Positions 1 through 8,930 of a stretch of 64,000 nt of DNA are shown here, piece by piece. Origin of the DNA: Nemesobacter sp965204665. Lineage in GTDB: Bacteria; Desulfobacterota_D; UBA1144; Nemesobacterales; Nemesobacteraceae. The notes beneath the pieces were generated by a model. It did not search any database. It worked only from the letters and a program-made list of their open reading frames with translations, and had not been told where the DNA came from. Made by a program: the position numbers and the translations under genes. The stretch's first letter is position 1. Every line of letters begins with the position of its first letter. The DNA lies in contig OZ242002.1 in NCBI GenBank assembly GCA_965204665.1, positions 930,001 through 994,000 on the forward strand, in the 5' to 3' direction.

Positions 1-1
1 C

Positions 2-220
2 TCTCTTTTTCTTTATCCCGCCGCGGGTTTCGCGGACGGCGACCTTGCGGTCGGTGTCTACTCTCTTGAGAACACGGCGGGGGAAGAACAACGGATTTCA
101 GAGCGGATGTTTTCCGAACTTTTCCCGCGGACAGTCGCAGTCGGCATCGACCGGAACCTTGTTCCGTCAGGAGAGTCCGCGCGGGTGTTCGTCGTAACGG
201 AAAGGAAGGCGGGGCGATGA
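2..220 (+). CDS. traK: TraK-like conjugative secretin component, C-terminal part
   Basis: The reading frame is open from the window edge to a TGA at 218-220 and encodes about 72 C-terminal residues. The stop overlaps the ATG of the next gene. The fragment alone is too short to name from motifs. The call rests on position: in F-type operons the gene before traB is traK, the periplasmic protein that forms the outer-membrane ring with TraV and TraB. The tail ends in a short beta-rich stretch (VFVVTERKAGR), which would suit a TraK C-terminus. The start lies outside the window. It could instead be another small tra gene, but traK is the simplest reading. Confidence 0.6.
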   Translation, partial: SLFLYPAAGFADGDLAVGVYSLENTAGEEQRISERMFSELFPRTVAVGIDRNLVPSGESARVFVVTERKAGR

Positions 221-1356
221 CGGGGAAATTCATCAAGATGAGTCCCGGGAGGAAGAGACAGCTTTTCGCCCTCGGAACGATACTGGCGGTATTCGCGGTG
301 ACGGCGCTCGCTCTCGCTCTGCTCGGCGGCGGCGGAAAGGATGTTCCGGGAGAGAAAAAGACCGGCGGGGGCATAAAGATACTCAGGGGAGTTGATCTTG
401 CGCGGGAGAAATGGCGGATAGAGGGAGAAAAACGGCTCGGGATGCTGGAGAGCGGACAAAAAGAGATGATGCGGAGGCTTGATTCCGTATCCGCCGCCGT
501 GGAAAATCTCGAGAAGGGGTCTTCCGGTGATTTCCGTCCCCGCCCCGCCCCGAAGGAAACCGAAGAGACCGTTTTTCCATCTCCGTTTCCGGATGATGTG
601 CCGATAACGCCGTCCGAAGAAAAGCACCTGGACCAGATCCGGGTTTTCTCTCCCTCGGAACGGAAAACCGAAGAGTCTTCCCGCGGGACTCCCGGGCTTT
701 CCAACTGGATACCCTCGGGAAGTTTTGTTCCCGGAGTGCTCCTGAGCGGTCTCGACGCCCCCACGGGAACCGTCGCCTCGCGGAATCCCCACCCCGTCCT
801 CATACATCTGGATTCCCTTTCCAGACTTCCCAACTCCAGGCTCATGGATATTGAGGACTGCAGGGTCACCGGATCCGCGTACGGACAGCTTGCGAGCGAG
901 CGGGCTTACGTGAGGCTTGAAAGAATAGCGTGCATACTCGACTCGGGAGAGGTGGTCGATACGGAAATCAAGGGGTACGTGACCGGAGAGGACGGGAGGA
1001 CAGGAATACGCGGAAAACTTATATCGAAACAGGGGAAGCTTCTTTTCCGCGGGATACTCGCGGGGTTCGCATCAGGATTCGGAGAAGCGGTTGAAACATC
1101 GAACGCGGGAGCGGGCGTGGTGTCCGCCGGAACGTTCACCGCGGTCGACAGAAGAACCACCGGAGACCTTCTCAAAACGGGCGCCGGCGGCGGAGCGGGA
1201 GAAGCTGGGAAACTTCTCGCCGAATATTACCTGAAGCTCGCCGAAGAGATTTTTCCCGTAATAGAAATAGACGCGGGCAGAAAAGTTGATGTCGTCTTTA
1301 CGGAAGGAACGGAACTTCCGCCCAGAAAAACCAGTTACTCGAGGGGGTCGGGATGA
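217..1356 (+). CDS. traB: F-type conjugal transfer pilus assembly protein TraB
   Basis: Encodes 379 residues. TraB/VirB10-type proteins span inner membrane and periplasm and link the inner-membrane machinery to the TraK/TraV outer ring. One membrane segment lies at about residues 15-36, followed by a charged stretch that may form a coiled coil (about 60-95) and a Pro-rich linker (about 105-160). The C-terminal half has the TraB/TrbI beta-barrel pattern: LLSGLDAPTG, then GSAYGQLASERAYVRLERI, a glycine-rich stretch near 275-325, and the ending YYLKLAEEIFPVIEIDAG. The ATG overlaps the traK stop, and the stop overlaps traV (ATGA), so translation is probably coupled. The length is slightly shorter than plasmid F TraB, which is normal for chromosomal relatives. 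Confidence 0.9.
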   Translation: MTGKFIKMSPGRKRQLFALGTILAVFAVTALALALLGGGGKDVPGEKKTGGGIKILRGVDLAREKWRIEGEKRLGMLESGQKEMMRRLDSVSAAVENLEKGSSGDFRPRPAPKETEETVFPSPFPDDVPITPSEEKHLDQIRVFSPSERKTEESSRGTPGLSNWIPSGSFVPGVLLSGLDAPTGTVASRNPHPVLIHLDSLSRLPNSRLMDIEDCRVTGSAYGQLASERAYVRLERIACILDSGEVVDTEIKGYVTGEDGRTGIRGKLISKQGKLLFRGILAGFASGFGEAVETSNAGAGVVSAGTFTAVDRRTTGDLLKTGAGGGAGEAGKLLAEYYLKLAEEIFPVIEIDAGRKVDVVFTEGTELPPRKTSYSRGSG

Positions 1357-1871
1357 GAAAAAGATTACTTCCACTGTTTTTTGCGGGGCTCTGCCTGTCT
1401 GCGGGTTCCTGCGCGGGCGCCGGAGCGGGTGCGGATTACAGCTGTCCTCTGCCGGAAGGGCGTTCATGCAGAAGCGTGTCGGAGATTTACGACGACGCGA
1501 AAACCGGACGGAACACCGTTTCGTTTCCGGATGAGATGAGGAAAAACGTAGATGCGGAGAAAAGAAGGAATAAAACATCCCTTTTTTTTCACCCGTCTCG
1601 CCCTCGAGCCGGCCGGCCGGAAAAAAAGGAGGATGAGCGGCGGGACGCCGCGCGGTGGCCCGTATATTCCGCGCCGGAGATTCTCCGCATGTGGATAGCG
1701 CCGTGGCAGGATGCGGACGGCGTCTTTCATTCGGAAAAATACGTTTATCTGACTGTCGGAAAAGGCGCCTGGACGATCAACGGGAAATCCGTGCCGGTCG
1801 CTTTGCCCGAAAACTCGACCCGGGAAGAAATAAAGCTTGAGGGAATGAACAGGGAAACTCCATGGCGGTGA
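1353..1871 (+). CDS. traV: F-type conjugative transfer protein TraV
   Basis: Encodes 172 residues. TraV is normally an outer-membrane lipoprotein of the conjugative core complex, bridging TraK and TraB. There is an N-terminal signal sequence with cysteines near its end, but no perfect lipobox, so lipidation is likely rather than certain. After the signal comes the Cys pair typical of TraV (YSCPLPEGRSCRSVSEIYDD), and near residue 105 the conserved block MWIAPWQDADGVFHSEKYV. The gene overlaps traB by 4 bp and traC by 10 bp. Confidence 0.85.
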   Translation: MRKRLLPLFFAGLCLSAGSCAGAGAGADYSCPLPEGRSCRSVSEIYDDAKTGRNTVSFPDEMRKNVDAEKRRNKTSLFFHPSRPRAGRPEKKEDERRDAARWPVYSAPEILRMWIAPWQDADGVFHSEKYVYLTVGKGAWTINGKSVPVALPENSTREEIKLEGMNRETPWR

Positions 1872-4288
1872 CCGGAAAACATCTGTCGGGACTTGCGGAG
1901 CGGGACCGTCTTTCGGACTATCTTCCCTATGTGGCGTGGGAAGACGGACTTTACGTGCTCGCGGACGCGTCTTTCGGCTTCATAAGAGAGATAAACCCTC
2001 TTCTCTGCGCGGGAGAAGACACGAAGAGAATACTGGGAGGACTTCTCGGAGATCAGGTGCTTCCGCCGGGGACATCCATAAAATTCCATGTCTTCGCCTC
2101 GGAAATCGTCTCACCTTTTTTCCCCGCTCGGGGAAGCGGCGGAAACAGGGTTCTCAGGGAAATCGCGGATGAAAGGAAAAGACTTTACGGAGATGAAATG
2201 AGAGACCGTATCGGAGTTCCCGCAAGGGATTTCCGATTTCTGGTCTCGGTGAGAACACCTCCCGACCCCGCGGACGGAAGGTCGGACGGAAAACTGTGGG
2301 AAAAGCGGGCGGAGCAGGCGCGCAAGATCGCCGGAAACGTAACCGGGGTTCTCAGGTCCGCTTCGCTTTACCCGCGTTCTTTTTCCCCGTGGGAGCTTAT
2401 TCTTCTCCTGCGCGAGACGTTCAACACAGATAAGGGCTGGTATGACGACCCGTATTACCTTTCCCGCCCCGCGGAACTTTACGACCGGCGGAAGGAGATA
2501 AGACGCCAGATAATAGACAGGGAGACTGTCATCGGGACGAAGGCGGGAGAACTAACCGTCGGAGACGCCCGCATGCGGGCATATTCCCCCGCGTCGATGC
2601 CTGAGTATTTTTCCCTGGATCAGTTCCACGAACTCCTAGGGGACCCTGTCCGGGGGCTCTCGCAGGTGCCCGCCTACTTTTTTCTTCATGCGGGATTCGT
2701 GATTCCCGGAAGGAAAAAGACATCCGAGGTGCGTGCGAAGGCCGTAATGGTGAAACAGCAGAGTTTCGGCCTCATCACGAGGTTCATACCTAGATTGAGA
2801 AGAAAAGCGGAAAACTTCGATTTCCTCGTGAACGCGCTTGAAGACGAGGGGCTCGTACTCGGGTCGCTAAGCCTCTTTCTGCGGACCCGGGGACGGCAGG
2901 ATGCGGAAACGGTGAAGGAGATGATAACCGGAATATGGCGGGCGAGAAATTTCGATCTCAGGGAAGAAAAATACATACTGCTTCCGCTTCTGCTTGAAAG
3001 CCTTCCGCTCGGGTCCGACCCCGCCGTCGTGAAGCTGCTTCGTCGCTACTGCACGATGCAGAGTTCCGCCGGAGCGTCTCTTCTGCCGGTGATGTCCGAC
3101 TGGAAAGGCACGGGGTCGGGTCCCCTCTGCTTCATATCCCGGCGGGGGCAGGTGATGAAAATCGACCTTTTCAGTTCTCCTTCCAATTACAACTGCGCGG
3201 TTTTCGCGCAGTCGGGCTCGGGAAAGTCCTTTCTCACCTCCGAACTCATCACGGGCTACCTGTCTCAGGGGGCTCGGGTGTTTGTAATAGATGTCGGGAG
3301 ATCATACGAGAAGCTGTGCAGGATTGCGGGAGGCGAGTTCGTGGTGTTCGATGAAAAAAGCGGTATTTCACTCAATCCGTTTTCCCGCGTGGCGGATATC
3401 GACGAGGACATGGAGCTTTTAAGGCCCCTTTTCGTGCAGATGGCCTCTCCCACGGAAAAAATGGGAGACCTCGGCAAATCGCTTCTTGAAGAGGCGATAA
3501 AGAAAGCATGGGAAAAAACAGGACGCAGAACCCGCACGGATGATGTGGTCGAGGCGCTTCTGACCATACGGGATCCTCACCGTCTGGCGGAGGACCTGGC
3601 CCACATGCTCTACTCCTACACCTCGCGGGGGCAGTACGGAAAGTTTTTCGAGGGTCCGTCCACCCTCGACTTTCGGAGCGACCTCAGTGTCCTCGAACTT
3701 GAAGAACTCAAGTCGAAACCGGAACTTCAGACCGTGGTCGTACTGCTGGTCATCTGGCATATAGAAAGAGAGATGTACCTCGGGAGAAGGGACAGGAAAA
3801 AACTGGCCGTAATAGACGAGGCGTGGGATCTTCTGGGCGGAAGCCTCTCGGGAGAGTTCATCTCTCACGGATACCGCCGGGCGCGCAAATACAACGGCGC
3901 GTTTGTTTCCGTCACGCAGAGTCTGCTTGATTTCTACAGAGCGGGAGAACTCGGGGAATCGATTATCGAGAACTCGGCCTGGATGTTCATGCTGCGCCAG
4001 AAAGGGGAGAGCGTTTCGGAGATACGCAAGGGAGGAAAACTTCTTCTCGGAGATTATTTCGCATCGCTCATCTCGAGTCTCTCGACCCGCCCGGGGGAGT
4101 TCTCCGAGGTGTTCATCTACAACGCGGAACGGGGCATGGGGCTCGGAAGACTCGTCGTGGACAGTTTTTCCTACTGGACGTACACGACGAACCCCGAAGA
4201 GGTGTCGCTGCTCGACGGTTTCATAGCCGAGGGCATGGAAGTGTCCGAGGCGATAGCGCGGTGCGTGGAAGTTTCGGAGAAGCGATGA
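1862..4288 (+). CDS. traC: Type IV secretion / conjugation ATPase TraC
   Basis: Encodes 808 residues, the usual TraC length. TraC is the VirB4-class cytoplasmic ATPase that powers pilus assembly and retraction. The N-terminal TraC-F domain occupies roughly residues 15-250. The P-loop is FAQSGSGKSFL near residue 450, and Walker B is LAVIDEAWDLL near residue 648. The following VTQSLLDF helix and the MLRQKGES region also fit VirB4/TraC ATPases. The start overlaps the traV stop and the end overlaps the trbI ATG. Confidence 0.95.
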   Translation: MAVTGKHLSGLAERDRLSDYLPYVAWEDGLYVLADASFGFIREINPLLCAGEDTKRILGGLLGDQVLPPGTSIKFHVFASEIVSPFFPARGSGGNRVLREIADERKRLYGDEMRDRIGVPARDFRFLVSVRTPPDPADGRSDGKLWEKRAEQARKIAGNVTGVLRSASLYPRSFSPWELILLLRETFNTDKGWYDDPYYLSRPAELYDRRKEIRRQIIDRETVIGTKAGELTVGDARMRAYSPASMPEYFSLDQFHELLGDPVRGLSQVPAYFFLHAGFVIPGRKKTSEVRAKAVMVKQQSFGLITRFIPRLRRKAENFDFLVNALEDEGLVLGSLSLFLRTRGRQDAETVKEMITGIWRARNFDLREEKYILLPLLLESLPLGSDPAVVKLLRRYCTMQSSAGASLLPVMSDWKGTGSGPLCFISRRGQVMKIDLFSSPSNYNCAVFAQSGSGKSFLTSELITGYLSQGARVFVIDVGRSYEKLCRIAGGEFVVFDEKSGISLNPFSRVADIDEDMELLRPLFVQMASPTEKMGDLGKSLLEEAIKKAWEKTGRRTRTDDVVEALLTIRDPHRLAEDLAHMLYSYTSRGQYGKFFEGPSTLDFRSDLSVLELEELKSKPELQTVVVLLVIWHIEREMYLGRRDRKKLAVIDEAWDLLGGSLSGEFISHGYRRARKYNGAFVSVTQSLLDFYRAGELGESIIENSAWMFMLRQKGESVSEIRKGGKLLLGDYFASLISSLSTRPGEFSEVFIYNAERGMGLGRLVVDSFSYWTYTTNPEEVSLLDGFIAEGMEVSEAIARCVEVSEKR

Positions 4289-4638
4289 AGAAATCTCACG
4301 TCGTTTTTCTTGCGGTTTTTCATATAGGGTCGCTTTTCATCCTCGGGAGCAGTTTCTGCGGAACTGAAAAAGAAGAGCAGGCGGTGGTGTTCATAGACCT
4401 CGAGACCGTGATTGCGGAGGAGAAAAAAAGAATATTCTCCAGGGTTCTCCGCGGGGAAATTTCGAGGGAAGAAGCGGAGAAGGAGATCGACCGGTTTTTC
4501 TCGCGCTTCGGCGATGCGCTCGGTGATTACGAGAAGCGGGGTTTCGTGGTGCTTGACGGAGACGCTGTTCTCGGCGGCGGACGGGACGTGACAGAAGAGG
4601 TCGTGAGACGCATCTCCCCGCAGGCCGGCGGTGAGTGA
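4285..4638 (+). CDS. trbI: F-type conjugation protein TrbI
   Basis: Encodes about 117 residues from the ATG that overlaps the traC stop. An upstream in-frame start at 4261 would lie inside traC and is less likely. A single N-terminal membrane segment is followed by VVFIDLETVI, a charged helix, and the ending VVLDGDAVLGGGRDVTEEV. This is the layout of F-type TrbI, an inner-membrane protein that affects pilus retraction. It sits between traC and the peptidase gene, as TrbI does next to traW in related operons. The family is short and divergent, so the call leans on context. Confidence 0.75.
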   Translation: MKKSHVVFLAVFHIGSLFILGSSFCGTEKEEQAVVFIDLETVIAEEKKRIFSRVLRGEISREEAEKEIDRFFSRFGDALGDYEKRGFVVLDGDAVLGGGRDVTEEVVRRISPQAGGE

Positions 4639-5113
4639 ATTGCGGCGGCGCGGGGTCGGAGTCGCCGTTCTGGGTCTCTGCGTTGCGACCGTCGGGGCTT
4701 ATTTTTCCGGGGTGCGGCTTTTATTCAACGTTTCGGGTTCTCTGCCCCATCATCTGTTTTTCTCGGTGCGGAGCGCGGAGATCGCGTGCGGACGGGAGAG
4801 CATAGGATTTTTCCGGTTGAATGTGGAAAACCCGTACTGGGATTTCGGAACTGTCTTCGCGAAAAGGTTCGTCGGCTGCCCCGGCGATGAACTTTCGGCG
4901 GAAGGCGGAGAGTTTTATATAAACGGCACCAGAATCGGCGTCGCTTCCGAGGTCGATTCACTGGGAAATCCCGTCGTAAGTTTTCAGTTTTCAGGAGTGA
5001 TTCCCGAGGGCAGTTATTTCGTCCTCGGAGACGGTGGAAACAGTTATGACTCGAGATACTGGGGGTTTGTCAGAAAATCATGGATAGTCGGCCGCGGTTT
5101 CGCTCTTTTCTGA
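4631..5113 (+). CDS. Conjugative transfer signal peptidase (TraF/S26 family)
   Basis: Encodes 160 residues with a GTG start overlapping trbI. It is a membrane-anchored S26 serine peptidase, of the kind that processes pilins in RP4- and F-like systems. The first membrane segment spans about residues 8-28. The catalytic Ser is expected in SGSLPHHLFF near residue 36 and the Lys in FAKRFVGCPGD near residue 77. The later blocks FVLGDGGNSYDSRYWGFV match the conserved GDN-S-DSR region of this family, here GDGGNSYDSR. The name TraF in RP4 differs from F-plasmid TraF, which is encoded at 14126. Confidence 0.85.
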   Translation: MSELRRRGVGVAVLGLCVATVGAYFSGVRLLFNVSGSLPHHLFFSVRSAEIACGRESIGFFRLNVENPYWDFGTVFAKRFVGCPGDELSAEGGEFYINGTRIGVASEVDSLGNPVVSFQFSGVIPEGSYFVLGDGGNSYDSRYWGFVRKSWIVGRGFALF

Positions 5114-5703
5114 TTTTTGTGTTTCCGCTCGTGTTCTTTTTTCCGCAGGCGGAGATTTTCGGCAAGGACCTCGGTGTCCGCGGGAAACTCTACGATGTAG
5201 TGGAAACGGACATGCTTTCCTACATAAAAAGCAGAACTCGAGGAGTTGATATGGAAACGCTGCGCGAGGAAATGACCACGAGAATTGAAAAAACTCACCG
5301 TGCGCTTTCTTCGGTTTCACTTGATGTACCTGCGGCCGAGGAGAATCGGGTGCGTTATGTGGACCCTTCGGTGAAGATCACATCTCCTCTTTATGATCAT
5401 GCGGGAAGAGAAATACTTTCCGCAGGGACGGTGAACCCGTTTGATCACATGTCGCTTTCAAAAAGCATTTTAGTTCTGCGTGAAGACCAGATTCAGACAA
5501 CGATTGCGGAAATGAAGAGAATAAAGCAGAATCCGGTTCTGATACTTACCGACGGCGACCTCCGGAAAAGTTCGATCAAGGCGGGACAGAATGTGTACAG
5601 GGCAACCGGATTTATATTGCAGAGGCTTCAGATTGAAAAAGTCCCCTCGCTCGTGACGCAGGACGGACGAAAACTCAGAGTGCAGGAAATAGTTGTCAGG
5701 TAG
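5080..5703 (+). CDS. traW: F-type conjugation protein TraW
   Basis: Encodes 207 residues with a signal peptide (about 1-28), so the product is periplasmic. TraW is needed for pilus assembly together with TraU and TrbC. Right after the signal is KDLGVRGKLYDVVETDML, matching the typical KDLG-x-G start of mature TraW. Further blocks are RVRYVDPSVKI, AGTVNPFDHMSLSKSILVL, VLILTDGD and IEKVPSLVTQDG, the last resembling the thioredoxin-like end of the family. It overlaps the peptidase gene by 34 bp. It is the last tra gene before the cargo insertion; traU, normally directly downstream, starts 4.7 kb away. Confidence 0.85.
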   Translation: MDSRPRFRSFLIFVFPLVFFFPQAEIFGKDLGVRGKLYDVVETDMLSYIKSRTRGVDMETLREEMTTRIEKTHRALSSVSLDVPAAEENRVRYVDPSVKITSPLYDHAGREILSAGTVNPFDHMSLSKSILVLREDQIQTTIAEMKRIKQNPVLILTDGDLRKSSIKAGQNVYRATGFILQRLQIEKVPSLVTQDGRKLRVQEIVVR

Positions 5704-5873
5704 TCATGACGATTTGAATTCGGGGGACGATAAAAATGAGTACTGCATGTTCGAAGAGATTGTGTAGGATCTGCGGCTGGTTATGACCAATGTCCAATTA
5801 TTCATGGTAAGCGGAAGGTTCTGTTCTTTCACGGTCACTGCGGGCCACTACGGCCGGACTTGTACGCTGATGG

Positions 5874-6374
5874 CTATTGGATGTTTTTTAGGCATGATAA
5901 AAATTTGTTGTACTCTTCCTCGGATTTTCTGCCCTTTGAATAAAGTAGCGGAGAAATAAAACGACTTACTAAAGCTAGTCTTCCTCTGACCAACCACATT
6001 CCACTTCCGAGCAATGTGTAAATTATGCTCTTATGCCCCGAAGAACTCTTGTCATCCGCGCAAGCAAGACACACATCATCTCTGAAACTCTCCGCTACTT
6101 TCTTAAAACTTTTATGCCGCTGATCAAAATAGTGTGCTTTCACCTTCTCAAGAGTAAGATCAGGAAGATGCTTGGCTATTTCATCATTGGTGCACCCAAG
6201 AGACAATGCTTGCCTCCTCCGGAATCTATTTTCTTGTTCGAGAATTAATTCCCACCGCTCTCTCTTTAAAGCCGTCTCAACTGTGTTAATGCAACCTGTA
6301 GTAGAACAGAGAACAACTAGAAATCCAATAAGAAGAAACGCATTTCTGAAGTGTGGAAAAAATCTCCTAAGCAT
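5874..6374 (-). CDS. Putative lipoprotein of unknown function
   Basis: Encodes 166 residues opposite to the tra operon. The N-terminus has a positively charged stretch, a hydrophobic core and then STTGC, a plausible lipobox with Cys near residue 28. The mature part is charged and helical (KRERWELILEQENRFRRRQ) with a second hydrophobic patch near 125-145 and scattered Cys. I recognise no family. Base composition is clearly AT-richer than the tra genes on either side, which with the reversed orientation marks it as part of the acquired segment between traW and traU. Confidence 0.55.
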   Translation of the reverse strand: MLRRFFPHFRNAFLLIGFLVVLCSTTGCINTVETALKRERWELILEQENRFRRRQALSLGCTNDEIAKHLPDLTLEKVKAHYFDQRHKSFKKVAESFRDDVCLACADDKSSSGHKSIIYTLLGSGMWLVRGRLALVSRFISPLLYSKGRKSEEEYNKFLSCLKNIQ

Positions 6375-6741
6375 TGACCATCTGAATTATAGCGTTACTA
6401 TGATAGATATAAACAATCTAACGGCATAGTAATAATAATCACACAATGAGAATTGTGCAGGGCAAATGGGTTGCACGGGCTATCTCATGTGTACTATTCC
6501 GAACACAAGGGAATGATCATGGAGTGCAACGAAATATCCTGCTGGAGTCGGCTCGGCGACATCCGCAAAAAATGTTGCCGAAGCCTTTTAATCGTTCGTC
6601 GAAGAGTTTGTCATTCGACACAACTTGCGGGAATCGAATACAGCGGACCAAATGGACCGAGTTTTACTCGGAATACATCGTCAGAATTCCTTGGGATGTT
6701 GAAACGCCCCTCGGCAATGAGTTGAAATAGGGGAGATAGGC
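6375..6741. other. Non-coding stretch before the methyltransferase gene
   Basis: No convincing gene is visible. Short open frames here lack a good ribosome site and resemble nothing known. The segment probably carries the divergent promoters of the lipoprotein and the methyltransferase. A GGGGAGAT ribosome-site-like stretch lies just before the methyltransferase ATG (6730-6737). Confidence 0.4.
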
Positions 6742-7635
6742 ATGACCGCCAACACATCTAATGCAGTAGAATCACTGTTGCTTCAGGTCGGAACGGAGCG
6801 GACCTGCGACTGCAAGCCATCGCACATTTGTTGTCTGACGGCAAAGGAATGGCTGAAAAACCAGTTGGGCGTGTGGGAGTTCTATTACGAGAAACGCGAC
6901 GTAAGAGACAAAACGGTACATCCGGCGACATTTCCGATTGCACTGCCTAGACGTCTCATTGAACAGTTCACACACAAGGGTGAACTTGTCGTTGACCCGT
7001 TTGTGGGCAGTGGTTCGACACTGCTGGCCGCTTGGGATGTCGGCAGAAATGCTGTGGGTTTTGATTTGTCCGAAGACTACATCGAATTGTGTAGGCGCAG
7101 ACTTCATAATGCGAAAGGCTTTCTGAAAGATTCCGAACAACTTGCGATCAATGACGATGCACGAAACATTTCCAATTACCTCCCCGACGAGTCAATCAGC
7201 CTGATTGTCACCTCTCCGCCTTATGCCAATCTGCTGAACCGCAAAAGAGGAAACAAATCGCGCCGCGACCGTGACAACGAGCAGCTGGGAAAGGTCGAGC
7301 AATACTCCCAAGATGACCGAGACCTTGGAACAATGTCTTTGGATGAGTACACGCGAAGCATGGGTGAAATATTTGAGGGATTGTTGCCGTTGTTGCGTCC
7401 AAAGGGCCACTGTGTTGTCAACGTGCCTGATATGTGGTGGGAAAACGAGAGGATAACCATACATGTATCGCTGATTGAGGAACTGAGGCGCCGCGGATAT
7501 GAACTCAGGAATATCATCATTTGGGATCGGCGTAATGTGGTAAACCGCATCGGCATTTTCGGATGGCCGAGCAACTACATAACAATGGGTGTGACATTTG
7601 AGTACTTGCTTGATTTTTGGCGCCCGGCACAGTGA
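6742..7635 (+). CDS. DNA methyltransferase (N4-cytosine type) of a type II RM system
   Basis: Encodes 297 residues. It should methylate the recognition site of the adjacent endonuclease. The AdoMet motif I is VDPFVGSGSTLLAAW near residue 90, followed by GFDLSEDYIELC (motif II), and the catalytic motif IV is TSPPYAN near residue 153. The SPPY version of motif IV is typical of N4-cytosine enzymes, though DNA-level specificity cannot be read from it. The stop overlaps the GTG start of the endonuclease gene. The partner suggests a CCWGG- or CCSGG-like target by family knowledge. Confidence 0.85.
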   Translation: MTANTSNAVESLLLQVGTERTCDCKPSHICCLTAKEWLKNQLGVWEFYYEKRDVRDKTVHPATFPIALPRRLIEQFTHKGELVVDPFVGSGSTLLAAWDVGRNAVGFDLSEDYIELCRRRLHNAKGFLKDSEQLAINDDARNISNYLPDESISLIVTSPPYANLLNRKRGNKSRRDRDNEQLGKVEQYSQDDRDLGTMSLDEYTRSMGEIFEGLLPLLRPKGHCVVNVPDMWWENERITIHVSLIEELRRRGYELRNIIIWDRRNVVNRIGIFGWPSNYITMGVTFEYLLDFWRPAQ

Positions 7636-8417
7636 AGATATTCACCAAAGAGTCGTTGATAACCGACCTGAAAAAAATTCGCGGTCAAGGGTGGATTAAG
7701 ACCCTTCGTCCCGGGAATGACGGTGGCGTTGGAAACACACTTGAGGACTTGCTGGGTATTGAGGAAAATAATCTGCCTCTCCCCAACGCAGGGGAATGGG
7801 AAATCAAGGGACAACGAGCAGATACAAAGTCCCTCGTAACGCTATTTCATATGGAACCTTCCCCTCGTGCATGCAAGTTTGTTCCTAAAACTCTGTTACC
7901 GTGCTACGGATGGTCACACAAAGAAGCAGGTGGAAAGTATCCCATCGGGGAAATGAGTTTCAGGCAAACCTTAACAGCTGGACAACGAACCAATCGCGGA
8001 TTCACAATCCTCGTCAATCTCGACCGCAAGCGTGTCGAACTGTCATTTGATCAATATTCCGTGGACAGGTCAGAGCATGATGAATGGCTATCGAACGTGA
8101 CACGTAGAGCCGGACCGGGTGAGTTAAACCCTCAGCCGTATTGGGGATTTGACGATTTGTTCCACAAGGCGGGGACTAAACTCGGCAAAACACTCTACGC
8201 GATTGCAGAGCGCAAGCGTGTCGACGGGATGGAATACTTCAGATACACGAATTTCCTGAAGTTGCAAGATTTCAAAAAAGACCTGTTTATCCGCGCGATA
8301 GAATCGGGGAATGTGCTCGTTGATTTCGATGCTAGAACGGGCCACAACCACGGAACCAAGTTCAGACTGAGGCAAGGGAGTTATCATAGTTTGTATAAAT
8401 CAGTCATTTCAATCTGA
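7632..8417 (+). CDS. MvaI/BcnI-family type II restriction endonuclease
   Basis: Encodes about 261 residues from a GTG that overlaps the methylase stop (GTGA). A TTG 15 bp upstream is also possible. The N-terminal half has the MvaI/BcnI signature: TLEDLLGIEENNLPLPNAG followed by EWEIKGQR, in which the acidic residue and E-x-K form the PD-(D/E)XK-like catalytic site. Members act as monomers on short pseudo-palindromes such as CCWGG or CCSGG. Neither gene shows a frameshift, so the pair could be active. It sits as cargo inside the conjugation operon. Confidence 0.85.
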   Translation: MKIFTKESLITDLKKIRGQGWIKTLRPGNDGGVGNTLEDLLGIEENNLPLPNAGEWEIKGQRADTKSLVTLFHMEPSPRACKFVPKTLLPCYGWSHKEAGGKYPIGEMSFRQTLTAGQRTNRGFTILVNLDRKRVELSFDQYSVDRSEHDEWLSNVTRRAGPGELNPQPYWGFDDLFHKAGTKLGKTLYAIAERKRVDGMEYFRYTNFLKLQDFKKDLFIRAIESGNVLVDFDARTGHNHGTKFRLRQGSYHSLYKSVISI

Positions 8418-8639
8418 CCTTTCAAATGCCCACACTTAACTCGGAAGTGTCACGGACTTCTTGATTGCTCTGACAGTTTATCCTCCCTTCCTGCAACAAA
8501 CGCTATATACGCTATTTTGAACTTTACATACCCCTGCCATAATTTCTTGGTTCCTAGAAGAGGCTGACGCTTCGTAGGACTAAACCCCGCACATCTCCCA
8601 TCCCGCGGCCCTGCAACTCGTACCCTCGCGGTCGGATGA

Positions 8640-8930
8640 TATATAACTGTAGGCAAGCACGGGAGAGAGTCCGTGGAACTCTTCCCAGTAGAAGATAACG
8701 CGGCGGAGAGGTCTCTGCGTAGGGCTGTCATAGGACGCAGACTGAGCTTCGGTTCAGACAGCATGGAAGGAGCTGAAGTAACGTCAGTTATCTGTTCGGT
8801 GCCGGAGACTGTCAGGGATAACGGTATTGATGTGATTCTCCGGCTGACGGCACGGCTGACTGCCTGTGCGGAAAACGGTGGGAAACCTCCAGACGATCCG
8901 GTACCATGGTTGCTGTGGTTGATAAACTGA
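8640..8930 (+). pseudogene. IS66-family transposase C-terminal remnant
   Basis: The frame carries the C-terminal IS66 TnpC pattern: VEDNAAERSLRRAVIGRR, then LSFGSDSMEGAE and VICSVPETVRDNGID. Only about 85-95 residues remain. The catalytic D-D-E domain upstream is missing, and 8418-8640 holds no recognisable coding sequence. It is therefore a decayed insertion sequence. I could not see terminal inverted repeats. Confidence 0.7.
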
